64,000 nt of DNA from Prevotella sp. (GCA_017548605.1 JAFYZT010000037.1:1-64000), one strand, 5' to 3'. Shown: positions 47,764 to 57,332, numbered from the stretch's first letter. Made by a program: numbers and translations. The notes: a model not told the origin generated them from the letters alone.

Positions 47764-48276
47764 ATGGCAATGAACAAAGTAAAGATAAACAGTGACGTTG
47801 AGTTGAAAGACAAACTCGTGGCTATTAACCGCGTGACGAAGGTCACAAAAGGTGGACGCACGTTCACGTTCGCTGCCATCGTCGTGGTAGGCGACGGCAA
47901 GGGAGTCATCGGCTGGGGCCTGGGTAAGGCTGGTGAGGTGACGGCTGCCATTCAGAAAGGAACGGAAGCTGCCAAGAAAAACCTCGTCAAGGTGCCGGTA
48001 ATCAATGGTACCATACCTCATGAGATTGAAGTGGCCTATGGCGGTGCCAGGGTGTTCCTCAAGCCGGCAGCTGCAGGTACGGGAATGGTGGCCGGTGGTG
48101 CCATGCGTGCCGTGCTCGAGAGCGCTGGTGTGAACGATGTGCTCGCCAAGTCGAAAGGTTCGTCCAACCCGCACAACCTCGTCAAGGCTACCATCAAGGC
48201 TCTCAGTGAAATCAGAGATGCCTATACCATAGCCGGTGAACGCGGAATAAGTATGAACAAAGTATTTAGAGGATAA
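47764..48276 (+). CDS. rpsE: 30S ribosomal protein uS5
   Basis: 170 residues; dsRNA-binding-like fold with [40 protein letters not shown] and [38 protein letters not shown]. The spectinomycin loop ([11 protein letters not shown]) shows no deletion. Its stop overlaps the rpmD Shine-Dalgarno. Confidence 0.97.
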   Translation: MAMNKVKINSDVELKDKLVAINRVTKVTKGGRTFTFAAIVVVGDGKGVIGWGLGKAGEVTAAIQKGTEAAKKNLVKVPVINGTIPHEIEVAYGGARVFLKPAAAGTGMVAGGAMRAVLESAGVNDVLAKSKGSSNPHNLVKATIKALSEIRDAYTIAGERGISMNKVFRG

Positions 48277-48288
48277 GGAGGACGAATC

Positions 48289-48468
48289 ATGGCAACGATA
48301 AAAATCAAACAGGTAAAAAGCAAAATCGGTTATCCTGTTAACCAGAAGGATACCCTCAAACACCTCGGCCTTAGGAGAATAGGACAAGTGGTTGAAGTGG
48401 AAGACACTCCTTCCATCAGGGGCATGATCAGAACAGTGCGCCATCTTGTTACCATCATCGAGGACTAA
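48289..48468 (+). CDS. rpmD: 50S ribosomal protein uL30
   Basis: 59 residues: [59 protein letters not shown]. Small but unmistakable uL30, in the expected place between rpsE and rplO. AAGGAGG at 48275-48281 is a strong SD that begins in the rpsE stop. Confidence 0.95.
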   Translation: MATIKIKQVKSKIGYPVNQKDTLKHLGLRRIGQVVEVEDTPSIRGMIRTVRHLVTIIED

Positions 48469-48498
48469 CTTTGTTAAACCGTTAAAAACATCCAAACA

Positions 48499-48945
48499 AT
48501 GAAATTGCATGAACTAAAACCCGCCAAGGGTTCCACACATAGCAGGAGAAGAATCGGTCGCGGACCGGGTTCAGGTCTTGGTGGTACTTCCACCCGTGGA
48601 CACAAAGGTGCCAAGTCTCGTTCGGGCTACAAGAAAAAGGTTGGTTTCGAAGGTGGTCAGATGCCGCTGCAGAGACGTGTACCGAAGGCTGGTTTCAAAA
48701 ACATCAACCACAAGGAGTATTTCGCTGTGAACATCTCCACACTGCAGAAACTTGCTGAGAAGAAGGGCTTGGAGAAAATCGGTATTCAAGAGCTGATAGA
48801 CGCAGGTCTGACAAATGGCAAGGAGCTGGTGAAGATCCTCGGTAACGGTGAACTGAAAGCGACGCTCACTGTTGAGGCCAACGCTTTCTCCAAGAAAGCC
48901 GAAGAAGCAATCAAGGCAGCAGGTGGTAACATAACAATTATCTAA
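48499..48945 (+). CDS. rplO: 50S ribosomal protein uL15
   Basis: 148 residues: LHELKPAKGSTHSRRRIGRGPGSGLGGTSTRGHKGAKSRSGYKKKVGFEGGQMPLQRRVPKAGF, then the globular C-terminal domain. secY starts 6 bp later, the usual coupling. Confidence 0.97.
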   Translation: MKLHELKPAKGSTHSRRRIGRGPGSGLGGTSTRGHKGAKSRSGYKKKVGFEGGQMPLQRRVPKAGFKNINHKEYFAVNISTLQKLAEKKGLEKIGIQELIDAGLTNGKELVKILGNGELKATLTVEANAFSKKAEEAIKAAGGNITII

Positions 48946-48951
48946 AGATAA

Positions 48952-50289
48952 ATGAAAAAGTTTATTGAGACACTGAAGAACATATGGAAGGTGGAGGATT
49001 TGCGTCAGCGTATCCTCATCACCATCCTCTTCACGGCGATATACCGTTTCGGATCCTTCGTCGTACTGCCGGGTATCGACCCGACAAAGTTGGCAGACTT
49101 GCAGGCGCAGACCGAGGGTGGACTTATGTCGCTGCTCGATATGTTCTCAGGTGGCGCTTTCTCTAACGCTTCCATCTTCGCACTGGGTATCATGCCCTAC
49201 ATCTCGGCGTCGATCGTGATGCAGTTGCTGGCAGTGGCCGTGCCTTACTTCCAGAAAATGCAACGTGAAGGGGAGAGCGGAAGGAAGAAGATCAACTGGT
49301 ACACGCGTATCCTTACCGTGGCTATCTTGCTCTTCCAGGCTCCGTCATACCTCATCAACCTGAAGATGCAGTCGGGAGGCGCTCTTGCCTCTGGCATCTC
49401 ATGGTCGGTGTTCATGATTCCGGCTACTATCATCCTTGCTGCCGGTTCGATGTTCATCCTCTGGCTCGGTGAGCGCATTACCGACAAGGGCGTGGGCAAC
49501 GGTATATCCATCATCATTATGATTGGTATCATCGCCCGTCTGCCCCAGGCATTCTTCCAGGAGGTGACATCGCGCTTCACGGCTATTACTGGTGGTGGTC
49601 TGGTCATGTTCATCATCGAAATTCTCATCCTCTTCGCTGTGGTATGCGCCTCCATCGTCCTCGTACAGGGCGTGCGCAAAGTACCCGTGCAGTATGCCAG
49701 GAGAGTGCAGGGCAATAAGACCTATGGTGGTGCCCGTCAGTATATCCCGCTCAAACTGTTTGCTGCCAACGTGATGCCTATCATCTTTGCTCAGGCGTTG
49801 ATGTTCATACCGCTGGCCATCGTACAGTATTCGTCTGACAGCACCAGCTATGTGATGCGCTCGCTCATGGATCACACGAGCCTGCTCTACAACATCATCT
49901 TCGCTCTGCTCATCATCGCGTTTACGTATTTCTATACGGCCATCACCCTCAACCCGACGCAGATGGCTGAGGACATGAAGCGCAATAACGGATTCATTCC
50001 GGGCGTGAAACCTGGAAAACCGACGGCTGAGTATATCGACACCGTGATGTCGAGAATCACTCTCCCGGGCTCGCTCTTCATTGCCTTCATCGCTATCATG
50101 CCGGCCTTGGCGGGTCTGCTTAATGTGCAGCAGGGCTTCGCTCAGTTCTTCGGTGGTACGTCGCTGCTCATCCTCGTGGGTGTGGTGATTGACACGCTGC
50201 AGCAGATACAGAGCTACCTCATGATGAGGCATTATGAAGGTCTGCTTACTCCGGGACATACGCGCAACGCCGAAGCAAAGGCAAAATAA
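48952..50289 (+). CDS. secY: Preprotein translocase subunit SecY
   Basis: 445 residues with ten predicted membrane helices; plug/helix 2 region GGAFSNASIFALGIMPYISASIVMQLL, the cytosolic loops C4 (VRKVPVQYARR) and C5 (KRNNGFIPGVKPGKPTAEYID). It forms the export channel with SecE (gene at 12779). Located in the spc order between rplO and map. Confidence 0.97.
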   Translation: MKKFIETLKNIWKVEDLRQRILITILFTAIYRFGSFVVLPGIDPTKLADLQAQTEGGLMSLLDMFSGGAFSNASIFALGIMPYISASIVMQLLAVAVPYFQKMQREGESGRKKINWYTRILTVAILLFQAPSYLINLKMQSGGALASGISWSVFMIPATIILAAGSMFILWLGERITDKGVGNGISIIIMIGIIARLPQAFFQEVTSRFTAITGGGLVMFIIEILILFAVVCASIVLVQGVRKVPVQYARRVQGNKTYGGARQYIPLKLFAANVMPIIFAQALMFIPLAIVQYSSDSTSYVMRSLMDHTSLLYNIIFALLIIAFTYFYTAITLNPTQMAEDMKRNNGFIPGVKPGKPTAEYIDTVMSRITLPGSLFIAFIAIMPALAGLLNVQQGFAQFFGGTSLLILVGVVIDTLQQIQSYLMMRHYEGLLTPGHTRNAEAKAK

Positions 50290-50304
50290 AGCGCTGCTCG
50301 CGGA

Positions 50305-51090
50305 ATGAAGATATTCCTCAAGACGGAAGACGAAATAGAGCTGATGAGGCAAGCGAACCGACTCGTCGGTCTTACGCTTGCCGAATTGGCGAAACATATC
50401 CGGCCCGGGGTCTCCACGAAACAACTCGACCGCATAGCCGATGAGTTCATACGCGACCACGGTGCCGTGCCTACTTTCCTCAATTTCCCCAACCCCTACG
50501 GGGCTCCCTTCCCGGCCAGTATTTGCACATCGGTCAACGATGTGGTGGTACACGGCATACCCGATGAGAAAACCATTCTCAAAGAGGGCGATATCATCTC
50601 CATCGACTGCGGTACGCTGCTCAACGGCTTCAATGGTGACTCTGCCTATACCTTCACGGTGGGCGAGGTAACACAGGAAGTAAGACAGCTGCTCCAACGC
50701 ACCAAGGAGGCCCTTTATCAGGGCATCGATAACGCCAGGGCAGGAAAGCACGTGGGTGACATCAGCCAGACGGTGCAGGATTACTGCGAAACGGCAGGTT
50801 ATGGTGTGGTGAGGGAACTGACAGGTCATGGTATCGGACGCAAGATGCATGAAGACCCACTAGTGCCCAACTATGGACGACGTGGCAACGGACCGTTGCT
50901 TAAGGCGGGAATGTGTATCGCCATTGAGCCGATGATAACCATGGGCGACCGGCAGGTGGTGCTTGACAGCGATCGGTGGACCATCCGCACACGCGATGGC
51001 AAACCGGCAGCACATTTCGAGCACACCATTGCTGTGAGAAAAGGCGAGGCCGAAATCCTCTCTTCCTTTGAGTATATCGAAAATCAATAA
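50305..51090 (+). CDS. map: Methionine aminopeptidase, type I
   Basis: 261 residues of the M24A family. Metal ligands are recognisable: Asp in SIDCGTLLNG, Asp in GDSAYTFTVG, His in ELTGHGIGRKMHEDP, Glu in IEPMITMG and Glu in FEHTIAV. It removes initiator Met in the cytoplasm. Its place after secY and before infA is the standard Gram-positive-like and Bacteroidota arrangement. Confidence 0.96.
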   Translation: MKIFLKTEDEIELMRQANRLVGLTLAELAKHIRPGVSTKQLDRIADEFIRDHGAVPTFLNFPNPYGAPFPASICTSVNDVVVHGIPDEKTILKEGDIISIDCGTLLNGFNGDSAYTFTVGEVTQEVRQLLQRTKEALYQGIDNARAGKHVGDISQTVQDYCETAGYGVVRELTGHGIGRKMHEDPLVPNYGRRGNGPLLKAGMCIAIEPMITMGDRQVVLDSDRWTIRTRDGKPAAHFEHTIAVRKGEAEILSSFEYIENQ

Positions 51091-51102
51091 CAAGAAAGCA
51101 TT

Positions 51103-51321
51103 ATGGCAAAACAATCTGCTATCGAGCAGGACGGAACAATTATCGAGGCTCTCTCTAACGCCATGTTCAGGGTGGAACTGGAGAACGGTGTGCAAATCAC
51201 GGCTCATATATCGGGCAAGATGCGCATGCACTACATCAAGATTCTCCCCGGCGACAAGGTGAAGGTGGAGATGAGCCCCTACGACCTCACCAAAGGCCGT
51301 ATCGTGTTCAGATACAAATAA
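51103..51321 (+). CDS. infA: Translation initiation factor IF-1
   Basis: 72 residues, OB-fold: [71 protein letters not shown]. Binds the 30S A site during initiation. Complete. Confidence 0.97.
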   Translation: MAKQSAIEQDGTIIEALSNAMFRVELENGVQITAHISGKMRMHYIKILPGDKVKVEMSPYDLTKGRIVFRYK

Positions 51322-51334
51322 TCCTTTATCAGAT

Positions 51335-51451
51335 ATGAAGACAAGAGCATCATTAAAGAAACGGACACCCGATTGCAAAATCGTCAGGAGAAAAGGTAGG
51401 CTGTTCGTCATCAACAAGAAAAATCCCAAGTATAAACTGCGTCAGGGATAA
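51335..51451 (+). CDS. rpmJ: 50S ribosomal protein bL36 (cysteine-poor form)
   Basis: 38 residues: [21 protein letters not shown], then [17 protein letters not shown]. The zinc-ribbon residues of classical bL36 (three Cys and one His) are reduced to a single Cys, so this is a zinc-independent form. Located between infA and rpsM as usual; too short for many gene finders. Confidence 0.93.
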   Translation: MKTRASLKKRTPDCKIVRRKGRLFVINKKNPKYKLRQG

Positions 51452-51487
51452 ACGAAGTATTTAACTTATTTTTTTATTTAAAACAAA

Positions 51488-51868
51488 ATGGCAATAAGAA
51501 TTGTTGGAGTAGATTTGCCCCAGAATAAGCGTGGCGAAATCGCATTGACCTATATCTATGGTATTGGTCGAAGTAGTTCAGCAAAGATATTGGACAAGGC
51601 GGGCGTGGACCGTGCACTCAAGGTGAACGAGTGGACTGACGACCAGGCAGCAAAGATCCGTGAGATTATCGGCGCTGAATTTAAAGTGGAAGGCGACCTC
51701 AGGTCGGAAATCCAGATGAACATCAAGCGCCTCATGGACATCGGCTGCTATCGTGGCGTAAGGCACCGTAACGGTCTTCCCGTGCGTGGTCAGAGCACCA
51801 AGAACAACGCTCGCACCAGAAAAGGTAAGAAGAAGACTGTGGCTAATAAGAAAAAGGCAACTAAGTAA
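51488..51868 (+). CDS. rpsM: 30S ribosomal protein uS13
   Basis: 126 residues: [63 protein letters not shown]. The basic tail contacts tRNAs. First gene of the alpha group. Confidence 0.97.
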   Translation: MAIRIVGVDLPQNKRGEIALTYIYGIGRSSSAKILDKAGVDRALKVNEWTDDQAAKIREIIGAEFKVEGDLRSEIQMNIKRLMDIGCYRGVRHRNGLPVRGQSTKNNARTRKGKKKTVANKKKATK

Positions 51869-51888
51869 TCAGTAGAAAGGAAACTATC

Positions 51889-52278
51889 ATGGCAAAGAAA
51901 ACAGTCGCTTCGAAGAAAAGAAACGTCAAGGTTGATGCGATGGGACAGCTCCATGTGCACAGCTCTTTCAATAATATCATCGTCTCGCTGGCTAACAGCG
52001 AGGGACAGGTCATCTCTTGGTCGTCTGCCGGTAAGATGGGCTTCCGTGGCTCGAAGAAGAACACTCCCTACGCTGCCCAGATGGCTGCCGAGGATTGCGC
52101 CAAGGTGGCTTACGATCTCGGTCTGCGCAAGGTGAAGGCTTATGTCAAAGGTCCCGGTAACGGACGTGAGTCCGCCATCCGTGCTATCCATGGTGCCGGC
52201 ATCGACGTTATCGAGATTATCGACGTCACTCCGCTGCCTCACAACGGATGCCGCCCACCGAAACGCCGCCGCGTGTAA
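51889..52278 (+). CDS. rpsK: 30S ribosomal protein uS11
   Basis: 129 residues: [50 protein letters not shown] and [42 protein letters not shown]. It forms part of the platform. A 109-bp AT-rich spacer without a gene follows before rpsD. Confidence 0.97.
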   Translation: MAKKTVASKKRNVKVDAMGQLHVHSSFNNIIVSLANSEGQVISWSSAGKMGFRGSKKNTPYAAQMAAEDCAKVAYDLGLRKVKAYVKGPGNGRESAIRAIHGAGIDVIEIIDVTPLPHNGCRPPKRRRV

Positions 52279-52387
52279 TCTTAATTATTCAAACATTAAA
52301 TCATTATAAAATCAAAATTGGGAGTTGAAAATCGAAAGTAATGTCTTTTCATCTTTTCATTTTTTAATTCTCTAATTTTCAACAGTT

Positions 52388-52993
52388 ATGGCAAGATATA
52401 TAGGACCGAAATCAAAAATTGCGCGCCGCTTTGGAGAACCCATCTTCGGCGCCGACAAAGTTTTGTCCAAGAGGAACTTCCCTCCTGGACAGCATGGCCA
52501 GAACCGACGTCGCAAACAGTCGGAGTATGCAGTCATGTTGGCAGAGAAGCAAAAGGCTAAGTACACCTATGGTGTGCTCGAGCGCCAGTTCAGGAATATG
52601 TTTGAGGCTGCCGCCAAGGCTGAAGGTATCACCGGTGAGGTGCTGCTGCAGAACCTGGAGAGCCGTCTCGACAACATCGTCTTCCGTCTCGGTATCGCTC
52701 CCACGAGAGCCGCAGCCCGTCAGCTCGTCTCCCACAAGCATATCGTCGTTGATGGTAAGGTGGTTAACATTCCTTCTTATTCCGTCAAACCCGGACAGGT
52801 GGTCGGCGTGAGAGAAAAGGCAAAATCGCTCGAAGTCATTGAAGCCGCACTCGCTGGGTTTAACCACAGCAAGTACCCCTGGATCGAATGGGACGAAAAC
52901 TCCAAGAGCGGGAAATATCTGCATAAGCCCGACAGAGCCGACATTCCAGAGAATATTAAGGAACAGTTAATCGTTGAGTTGTACTCTAAATAA
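52388..52993 (+). CDS. rpsD: 30S ribosomal protein uS4
   Basis: 201 residues: [45 protein letters not shown]4 RNA-binding domain [42 protein letters not shown]. No zinc Cys cluster at the N-terminus. uS4 is an assembly initiator and, in enterobacteria, represses the alpha operon; the spacer ahead of it could hold a control site. Confidence 0.97.
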   Translation: MARYIGPKSKIARRFGEPIFGADKVLSKRNFPPGQHGQNRRRKQSEYAVMLAEKQKAKYTYGVLERQFRNMFEAAAKAEGITGEVLLQNLESRLDNIVFRLGIAPTRAAARQLVSHKHIVVDGKVVNIPSYSVKPGQVVGVREKAKSLEVIEAALAGFNHSKYPWIEWDENSKSGKYLHKPDRADIPENIKEQLIVELYSK

Positions 52994-53004
52994 TCATTGA
53001 ATTA

Positions 53005-53997
53005 ATGGCGATATTAGCATTTCAAAAACCTGACAAAGTTGTAATGTTGGAGGCTGACGACAAGTTCGGCAAGTTCGAATTTCGTCCCTTGGAACCGGGC
53101 TTCGGTGTTACCATCGGCAACTCGCTCCGTCGCATTCTGCTTTCGTCGCTCGAAGGGTTCGCTATCAACACCGTCAAGATTGCCGGTGTAGAACATGAGT
53201 TCTCTTCCGTGCCAGGCGTCAAGGAGGATGTCACCAACATTATTTTGAATCTCAAACAAGTTCGATTCAAACAAGTAGTAGAAGAATTCGAGAACGAGAA
53301 AGTTAGTATCACCGTCGAGAACTCCACGGAGTTCAAAGCCGGAGATATCGGTAAGTATCTGACTGGATTTGAAGTGTTAAACCCTGATTTGGTGATTTGT
53401 CATTTAGAGACTAAGGCGTTGATGCAAATAGACATCACTATCAACAAAGGCCGTGGCTATGTGCCCGCCGATGAGAATAGGGAGTTCTGCACCGATGTCA
53501 ACGTCATTCCAATCGATTCTATCTACACCCCTATCCGCAACGTGAAATATTCGGTCGAGCCTTATCGTGTCGAACAAAAGACCGACTACGACAAACTCGT
53601 TATCGAAGTCACCACGGATGGTTCCATTCACCCGAAGGATGCCCTGAAGGAAGCGGCCAAAACGCTCATCCATCATTTCATGCTCTTCAGCGATGAAAAG
53701 ATAACGCTCGAAAACCCGGAAGTCGATGGCAACCAGGAATTCGACGAAGAGGTGCTCCACATGCGACAGCTGCTCAAGCAAAGGCTCGTCGATATGAACC
53801 TCTCGGTGCGCGCACTCAACTGCCTCAAGGCAGCCGACGTGGAAACACTCGGCGACCTCGTGCAGTACAACAAGACCGACTTGCTCAAATTCCGCAACTT
53901 CGGCAAGAAATCGCTTTCTGAGCTTGATGATTTGCTCGAAGGTCTGAATCTGTCGTTTGGAACCGATATAACCAAGTATAAATTAAATCAAGAGTAA
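53005..53997 (+). CDS. rpoA: DNA-directed RNA polymerase subunit alpha
   Basis: 330 residues. N-terminal dimerisation domain ([28 protein letters not shown]) and the C-terminal domain with helix-hairpin-helix motifs ([48 protein letters not shown]) that binds UP elements and activators. Standard length; 11 bp after rpsD. Confidence 0.98.
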   Translation: MAILAFQKPDKVVMLEADDKFGKFEFRPLEPGFGVTIGNSLRRILLSSLEGFAINTVKIAGVEHEFSSVPGVKEDVTNIILNLKQVRFKQVVEEFENEKVSITVENSTEFKAGDIGKYLTGFEVLNPDLVICHLETKALMQIDITINKGRGYVPADENREFCTDVNVIPIDSIYTPIRNVKYSVEPYRVEQKTDYDKLVIEVTTDGSIHPKDALKEAAKTLIHHFMLFSDEKITLENPEVDGNQEFDEEVLHMRQLLKQRLVDMNLSVRALNCLKAADVETLGDLVQYNKTDLLKFRNFGKKSLSELDDLLEGLNLSFGTDITKYKLNQE

Positions 53998-54006
53998 TTT
54001 CCAGTA

Positions 54007-54606
54007 ATGAGACATAATAAGAAATTCAACCATCTGGGTCGTACTGCTGACCATCGTCATGCCATGCTCGCGAATATGGCTATCTCGCTGATCGAGCACA
54101 AAAGAATCACTACGACCCTCGCAAAGGCCAAGGCGCTCAAGAAATATGTTGAGCCGCTGATCACCCGTTGCAAGGAAGACACCACCAGTTCGCGACGCGT
54201 GGTGTTCCGCTATCTCCAAAACAAGTATGCCGTCACCGAGCTGTTCTCCAACATCGCTGAGAAGGTAGGTGACCGTCCCGGTGGCTACACTCGTATCATC
54301 AAGCTCGGTCATCGATTGGGTGATGGTGCTGATATGTGCTTCATCGAACTCGTCGACTTCGACGAGAACATGGCCAAGACACCGAAGGCTGCCAAGAAGA
54401 CTCGTCGTAGCCGCCGCTCTGGCGCCAAAGCTGAGGCACCTGTAGCCGAGGCTGCCGCTGCCGTTGAGGAAAAGGCCGAGGCCGTGGCTGAGAAAGTAGA
54501 AGCTGCTGAGAAGAAGGCAGAGAAAGTCGTCGAGAAAGCTGCTGAAGCTGTTGAGGAGAAAGCCGCTGAGGTGGCCGAAGCCGTCGAAGAGGCAAAGGCT
54601 GAATAA
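54007..54606 (+). CDS. rplQ: 50S ribosomal protein bL17 with long acidic-Ala C-terminal extension
   Basis: 199 residues. The bL17 core fills about 1-120 ([34 protein letters not shown], ... [23 protein letters not shown]). The remaining 75-80 residues are low complexity: a basic stretch ([14 protein letters not shown]) then repeats of Ala, Glu, Val, Lys ([17 protein letters not shown]). The extension should form a charged helix or stay disordered; extended bL17 proteins occur in Bacteroidota. Last gene of the superoperon, followed by a strong terminator. Confidence 0.95.
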   Translation: MRHNKKFNHLGRTADHRHAMLANMAISLIEHKRITTTLAKAKALKKYVEPLITRCKEDTTSSRRVVFRYLQNKYAVTELFSNIAEKVGDRPGGYTRIIKLGHRLGDGADMCFIELVDFDENMAKTPKAAKKTRRSRRSGAKAEAPVAEAAAAVEEKAEAVAEKVEAAEKKAEKVVEKAAEAVEEKAAEVAEAVEEAKAE

Positions 54607-54625
54607 GACTCATGCTCACCCCATT

Positions 54626-54657
54626 AAAAAGGATGCTCTCATCAGGGCATCCTTTTT
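54626..54657 (+). terminator. Terminator of the ribosomal superoperon
   Basis: AAAAAGGATGC - TCTCATCAGG - GCATCCTTTTTTT, 20 bp after the rplQ stop. The following 54658-54968 spacer has a GC-rich repeat, a promoter and leader repeats but no convincing gene. Confidence 0.92.
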
Positions 54658-54716
54658 TTGTTTATTGTTGGGAGATTAGTGCTTAGTGTTTAGTGAACAT
54701 TCGGCATCTGCTTATG

Positions 54717-54749
54717 CTCCCTCCCTTTGGGAGGGTCGGGGTGGGTGTT
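54717..54749 (+). repeat. GC-rich dispersed repeat, single copy
   Basis: CTCCCTCCCTTTGGGAGGG then TCGGGGTGGGTGTT: same family as 1556-1591 but without an inverted partner. Confidence 0.7.
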
Positions 54750-54894
54750 AAGTGGGTGTCTTCTTTAGGGTTTCCCCTATCTTCTTTTGGGGATTTTCCC
54801 GAGTTCATGCTTTTTTTTATGTATATTTTTGCACCGATGAAAAAGCGGTTTCTTGTGGCTTCGATGACAGAAATGAATATTCCGGCCCTTGATA

Positions 54895-54926
54895 CTTGCA
54901 GAATCCGACAAAAACAATTATATTTG
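54895..54926 (+). promoter_or_regulatory. Promoter of the lipoprotein gene
   Basis: CTTG (54895-54898; one mismatch), 20 bp, TATATTTG (54919-54926), 42 bp before ATG. Confidence 0.65.
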
Positions 54927-54932
54927 CATCAT

Positions 54933-54968
54933 AACTCATAAACTCAACAACTCATAAACTCACAAACT
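54933..54968 (+). repeat. 8-bp leader repeat AACTCATA running into the start codon
   Basis: AACTCATA, AACTCAAC, AACTCATA, AACTCACA, AACT in exact register, with the ATG of the lipoprotein gene immediately after. Confidence 0.8.
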
Positions 54969-55784
54969 ATGAAAAAGATTTTGGTATTGACAGTTTGTGG
55001 CGCCTTGTTGCTCGCAGGATGCGGCACATACACAGGTGCAGGAGCATATACCGGCTCAACGCTGGGCTCTATCCTTGGTTCGGCCATCGGCGGCATCGCC
55101 GGCGGACCTCGTGGCAGCGATATCGGAACCATCATCGGCATGGCGGGCGGTGCCGTCGTGGGCGGTGCTATTGGCTCGGCAGCCGACCAGAAACGCCAGG
55201 AGCGCATAGAAGACCGTTATGAACAGCGTCGCCAGCAACGTCAGCAGCAGCGCGATGACTCACGTTATGATGACTCACGTTACGACGATGGTGGCTACTA
55301 CGGACCATCTGACGACCAGTCCTACGACGACCGTATCTACGATTTCGGCAGCACCGACTACACGGGCACCTATTCCGCTTCTCCGGCACGCACGGTGAAT
55401 CCCGCGTCGTCGAGCTACGATATGGGAGATTATGCCTACAATCCCCGAATTGAGATTCGCAACCCGCGTTTCGTCGATGACAACCACGACAATATCCTTC
55501 GTTCCAACGAGCTGTCGAAGGTCATCTTCGAGGTGGTGAATACATCGAGTCACATGCTCTACGACTTGCAGCCCACTGTGGTGGAGGCATCGGGCAACAA
55601 ACGCATCTACATCTCACCCTCGGTGCATGTTGAGAGTCTCGCTCCAGGTGCAGCCATCCGTTATACGGCCATGGTCAAGGCTGGCAAGATTAAGGACGGC
55701 ACCGCTACCTTCTGCCTCTCCGTGCTTCAGGGTGGACAAGCCATGTCGGGCGTGACGGAATTCTCCATCACCACACGACGGTAA
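54969..55784 (+). CDS. Glycine-zipper lipoprotein
   Basis: 271 residues. Lipobox LLAGC with Cys18 after a short signal (MKKILVLTVCGALLLAGC). Residues about 27-75 are a glycine zipper (GSTLGSILGSAIGGIAGG, GTIIGMAGGAVVGGAIGS), typical of membrane-inserting or outer-membrane associated segments. A Gln/Arg and then Asp/Tyr-rich disordered linker (RRQQRQQQRDDSRYDD) leads to a beta-sandwich-like C-terminal domain (from about 160; RIEIRNPRFVDDNHDNILRSNELSKVIFEVVNTS) that looks like a CARDB/BACON-type Ig fold. Probably attached to the outer membrane; function unknown. Confidence 0.8.
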   Translation: MKKILVLTVCGALLLAGCGTYTGAGAYTGSTLGSILGSAIGGIAGGPRGSDIGTIIGMAGGAVVGGAIGSAADQKRQERIEDRYEQRRQQRQQQRDDSRYDDSRYDDGGYYGPSDDQSYDDRIYDFGSTDYTGTYSASPARTVNPASSSYDMGDYAYNPRIEIRNPRFVDDNHDNILRSNELSKVIFEVVNTSSHMLYDLQPTVVEASGNKRIYISPSVHVESLAPGAAIRYTAMVKAGKIKDGTATFCLSVLQGGQAMSGVTEFSITTRR

Positions 55785-55805
55785 CATCAAACGTTGAACA
55801 TCCTC

Positions 55806-55843
55806 AGTCCCTATACGTGTCGTTTATCCTACGTGTAGGGACT
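55806..55843 (+). terminator. CAGTCCCT-family hairpin after the lipoprotein gene
   Basis: AGTCCCTATACGT and ACGTGTAGGGACT pair with one wobble around a 12-nt loop; then CTTTG. Confidence 0.75.
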
Positions 55844-55866
55844 CTTTGTAAGGCTTGAAATAACAT

Positions 55867-55894
55867 CAGTCCCTGCACTCATGTGCAGGGACTG
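55867..55894 (-). terminator. CAGTCCCTGCA-family perfect hairpin after gdhA
   Basis: CAGTCCCTGCAC-TCAT-GTGCAGGGACTG, 12-bp perfect arms. With the adjacent repeat at 55911-55943 it has the same order, read on the minus strand, as the elements after the acidic mini-proteins. Confidence 0.8.
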
Positions 55895-55910
55895 ACTGTT
55901 TTGGTTAGAA

Positions 55911-55943
55911 TTTACTTTTTTACCTTTTTACTTTTTTACTCTT
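55911..55943 (-). repeat. GTAAAAAG-type repeat after the gdhA stop
   Basis: On the minus strand AAGAGTAAAAAAGTAAAAAG and further GTAAAAAAGTAAA units, starting within the gdhA stop codon. Confidence 0.75.
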
Positions 55944-57279
55944 AAACGATTCCCTGAGCCATCATGGCGTTGGCCACCTTCATGAAGCCGGCGATGTTGG
56001 CACCCTTCACGTAGTCGATGTAACCATCGGGCTGCTTGCCGTACTTCACGCAGGCCTCGTGGATGGAGTGCATGATATAGTGCAGTTTCTCGTCCACTTC
56101 TTTCTCGCTCCAGCTCAGGCGCATGGAGTTCTGTGTCATCTCCAAGCCCGAGGTGGCCACGCCACCGGCGTTCACGGCCTTGCCGGGAGCGAAGAGCATC
56201 TTCGCAGCGACAAACTTCTCTGCTGCCTCGGCGGTGCAACCCATGTTCGATACCTCGGCCACGCACAGCGGCTTGTTGGCCAACAGCATGTCGGCATCGT
56301 CGCCATTGAGCTCGTTCTGTGTGGCGCAAGGCAATGCGATGTCCACCTTGACCTCCCAAGGTTTCTTGTTGGGGATGAACTTGGCACCCGGGAACTCGTC
56401 GGCATAAGGTTCGCAGATGTCGTTGCCCGAAGCACGCAGCTCAAGCATATAGTCTATCTTCTCGCCACAGATGCCGTCGGGGTCATAGATATATCCATCG
56501 GGACCACTGATGGTCACCACCTTGGCACCCAACTCGGTGGCTTTCGTGGCAGCGCCCCAGGCTACATTGCCGAAGCCGCTGATGGCCACCGTCTTGCCCT
56601 TGATGTCAATGTCGCGGGTTTGTAACATCTGGTTCACGAAATAGAGGGCACCGAAGCCCGTGGCCTCGGGACGGATACGGCTGCCGCCCCATTCCAGACC
56701 CTTGCCGGTGAGCACACCGTTCCATTCGTGGGTCAGTTTTTTGTACATGCCGAAGAGGTAACCTATCTCACGGCCCCCAACGCCGATGTCACCGGCGGGC
56801 ACGTCCATATCTGGACCAATCACCTTCACCAGTTCCGTCATGAAGGCTTGGCAGAAACGCATCACCTCGGCATCGCTGCGACCACGGATGGAGAAGTCGC
56901 TGCCGCCCTTGCCACCACCCATGGGAAGTGTGGTGAGTGCATTCTTGAAGGTCTGTTCGAAACCTAAGAACTTCAGGATGGAAAGGTTCACCGAGGGATG
57001 GAAGCGCAAGCCGCCTTTGTACGGTCCGATGGCGCTGTTGAACTGTACACGGTAGCCCAGGTTCACATGCACCTCGCCCTTGTCGTCGGTCCAAGGCACA
57101 CGGAAGGTGAGGATGCGCTCCGGCTCCACCATGCGCTCAATCAGTTTAGCACGTTCAAACTCAGGATGCTGGTTGTACACGTCTTTTACGGAAATCAACA
57201 CCTCGCGTACAGCTTGCAGATACTCGGCTTCGCCGGGGTGCTTCTGCTCCAGCGAATGCATGATTTTCTCAACGTCCAT
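55942..57279 (-). CDS. gdhA: NADP-type glutamate dehydrogenase
   Basis: 445 residues, the hexameric bacterial class. Substrate and catalytic lysines sit in YKGGLRFHPSVN (K88), FEQTFKNALTTLPMGGGKGGSDF (K112 and K124), followed by the PAGDIGVGGREIGYLFGMYKKL segment and a Rossmann domain with ISGFGNVAWGAATKATELGAKVV. It links 2-oxoglutarate, ammonium and NAD(P)H to glutamate; NADP preference is inferred from length and class. It has its own promoter (57333-57364) and a repeat-plus-hairpin 3' end. Confidence 0.95.
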   Translation of the reverse strand: MDVEKIMHSLEQKHPGEAEYLQAVREVLISVKDVYNQHPEFERAKLIERMVEPERILTFRVPWTDDKGEVHVNLGYRVQFNSAIGPYKGGLRFHPSVNLSILKFLGFEQTFKNALTTLPMGGGKGGSDFSIRGRSDAEVMRFCQAFMTELVKVIGPDMDVPAGDIGVGGREIGYLFGMYKKLTHEWNGVLTGKGLEWGGSRIRPEATGFGALYFVNQMLQTRDIDIKGKTVAISGFGNVAWGAATKATELGAKVVTISGPDGYIYDPDGICGEKIDYMLELRASGNDICEPYADEFPGAKFIPNKKPWEVKVDIALPCATQNELNGDDADMLLANKPLCVAEVSNMGCTAEAAEKFVAAKMLFAPGKAVNAGGVATSGLEMTQNSMRLSWSEKEVDEKLHYIMHSIHEACVKYGKQPDGYIDYVKGANIAGFMKVANAMMAQGIV

Positions 57280-57332
57280 AGTATTAATTATTTAGTTAGT
57301 TAAAGGTTAGACAAAGTGTCACAATTCAATTG

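Noticed and set aside
49399-50850. 483-codon minus-strand frame opposite secY and map
   Set aside because: Antisense to two certain genes, His/Arg-rich, no recognisable domain; an effect of codon bias.
54837-54941. 34-codon frame MKKRFLVASMTEMN... preceded by TATTTTTG, ahead of the lipoprotein gene
   Set aside because: The -7-like motif ends only 5 bp before the ATG, the frame runs through the lipoprotein promoter and leader repeat, and the residues show no domain. It may be a leftover of a repeat; not listed as a gene.
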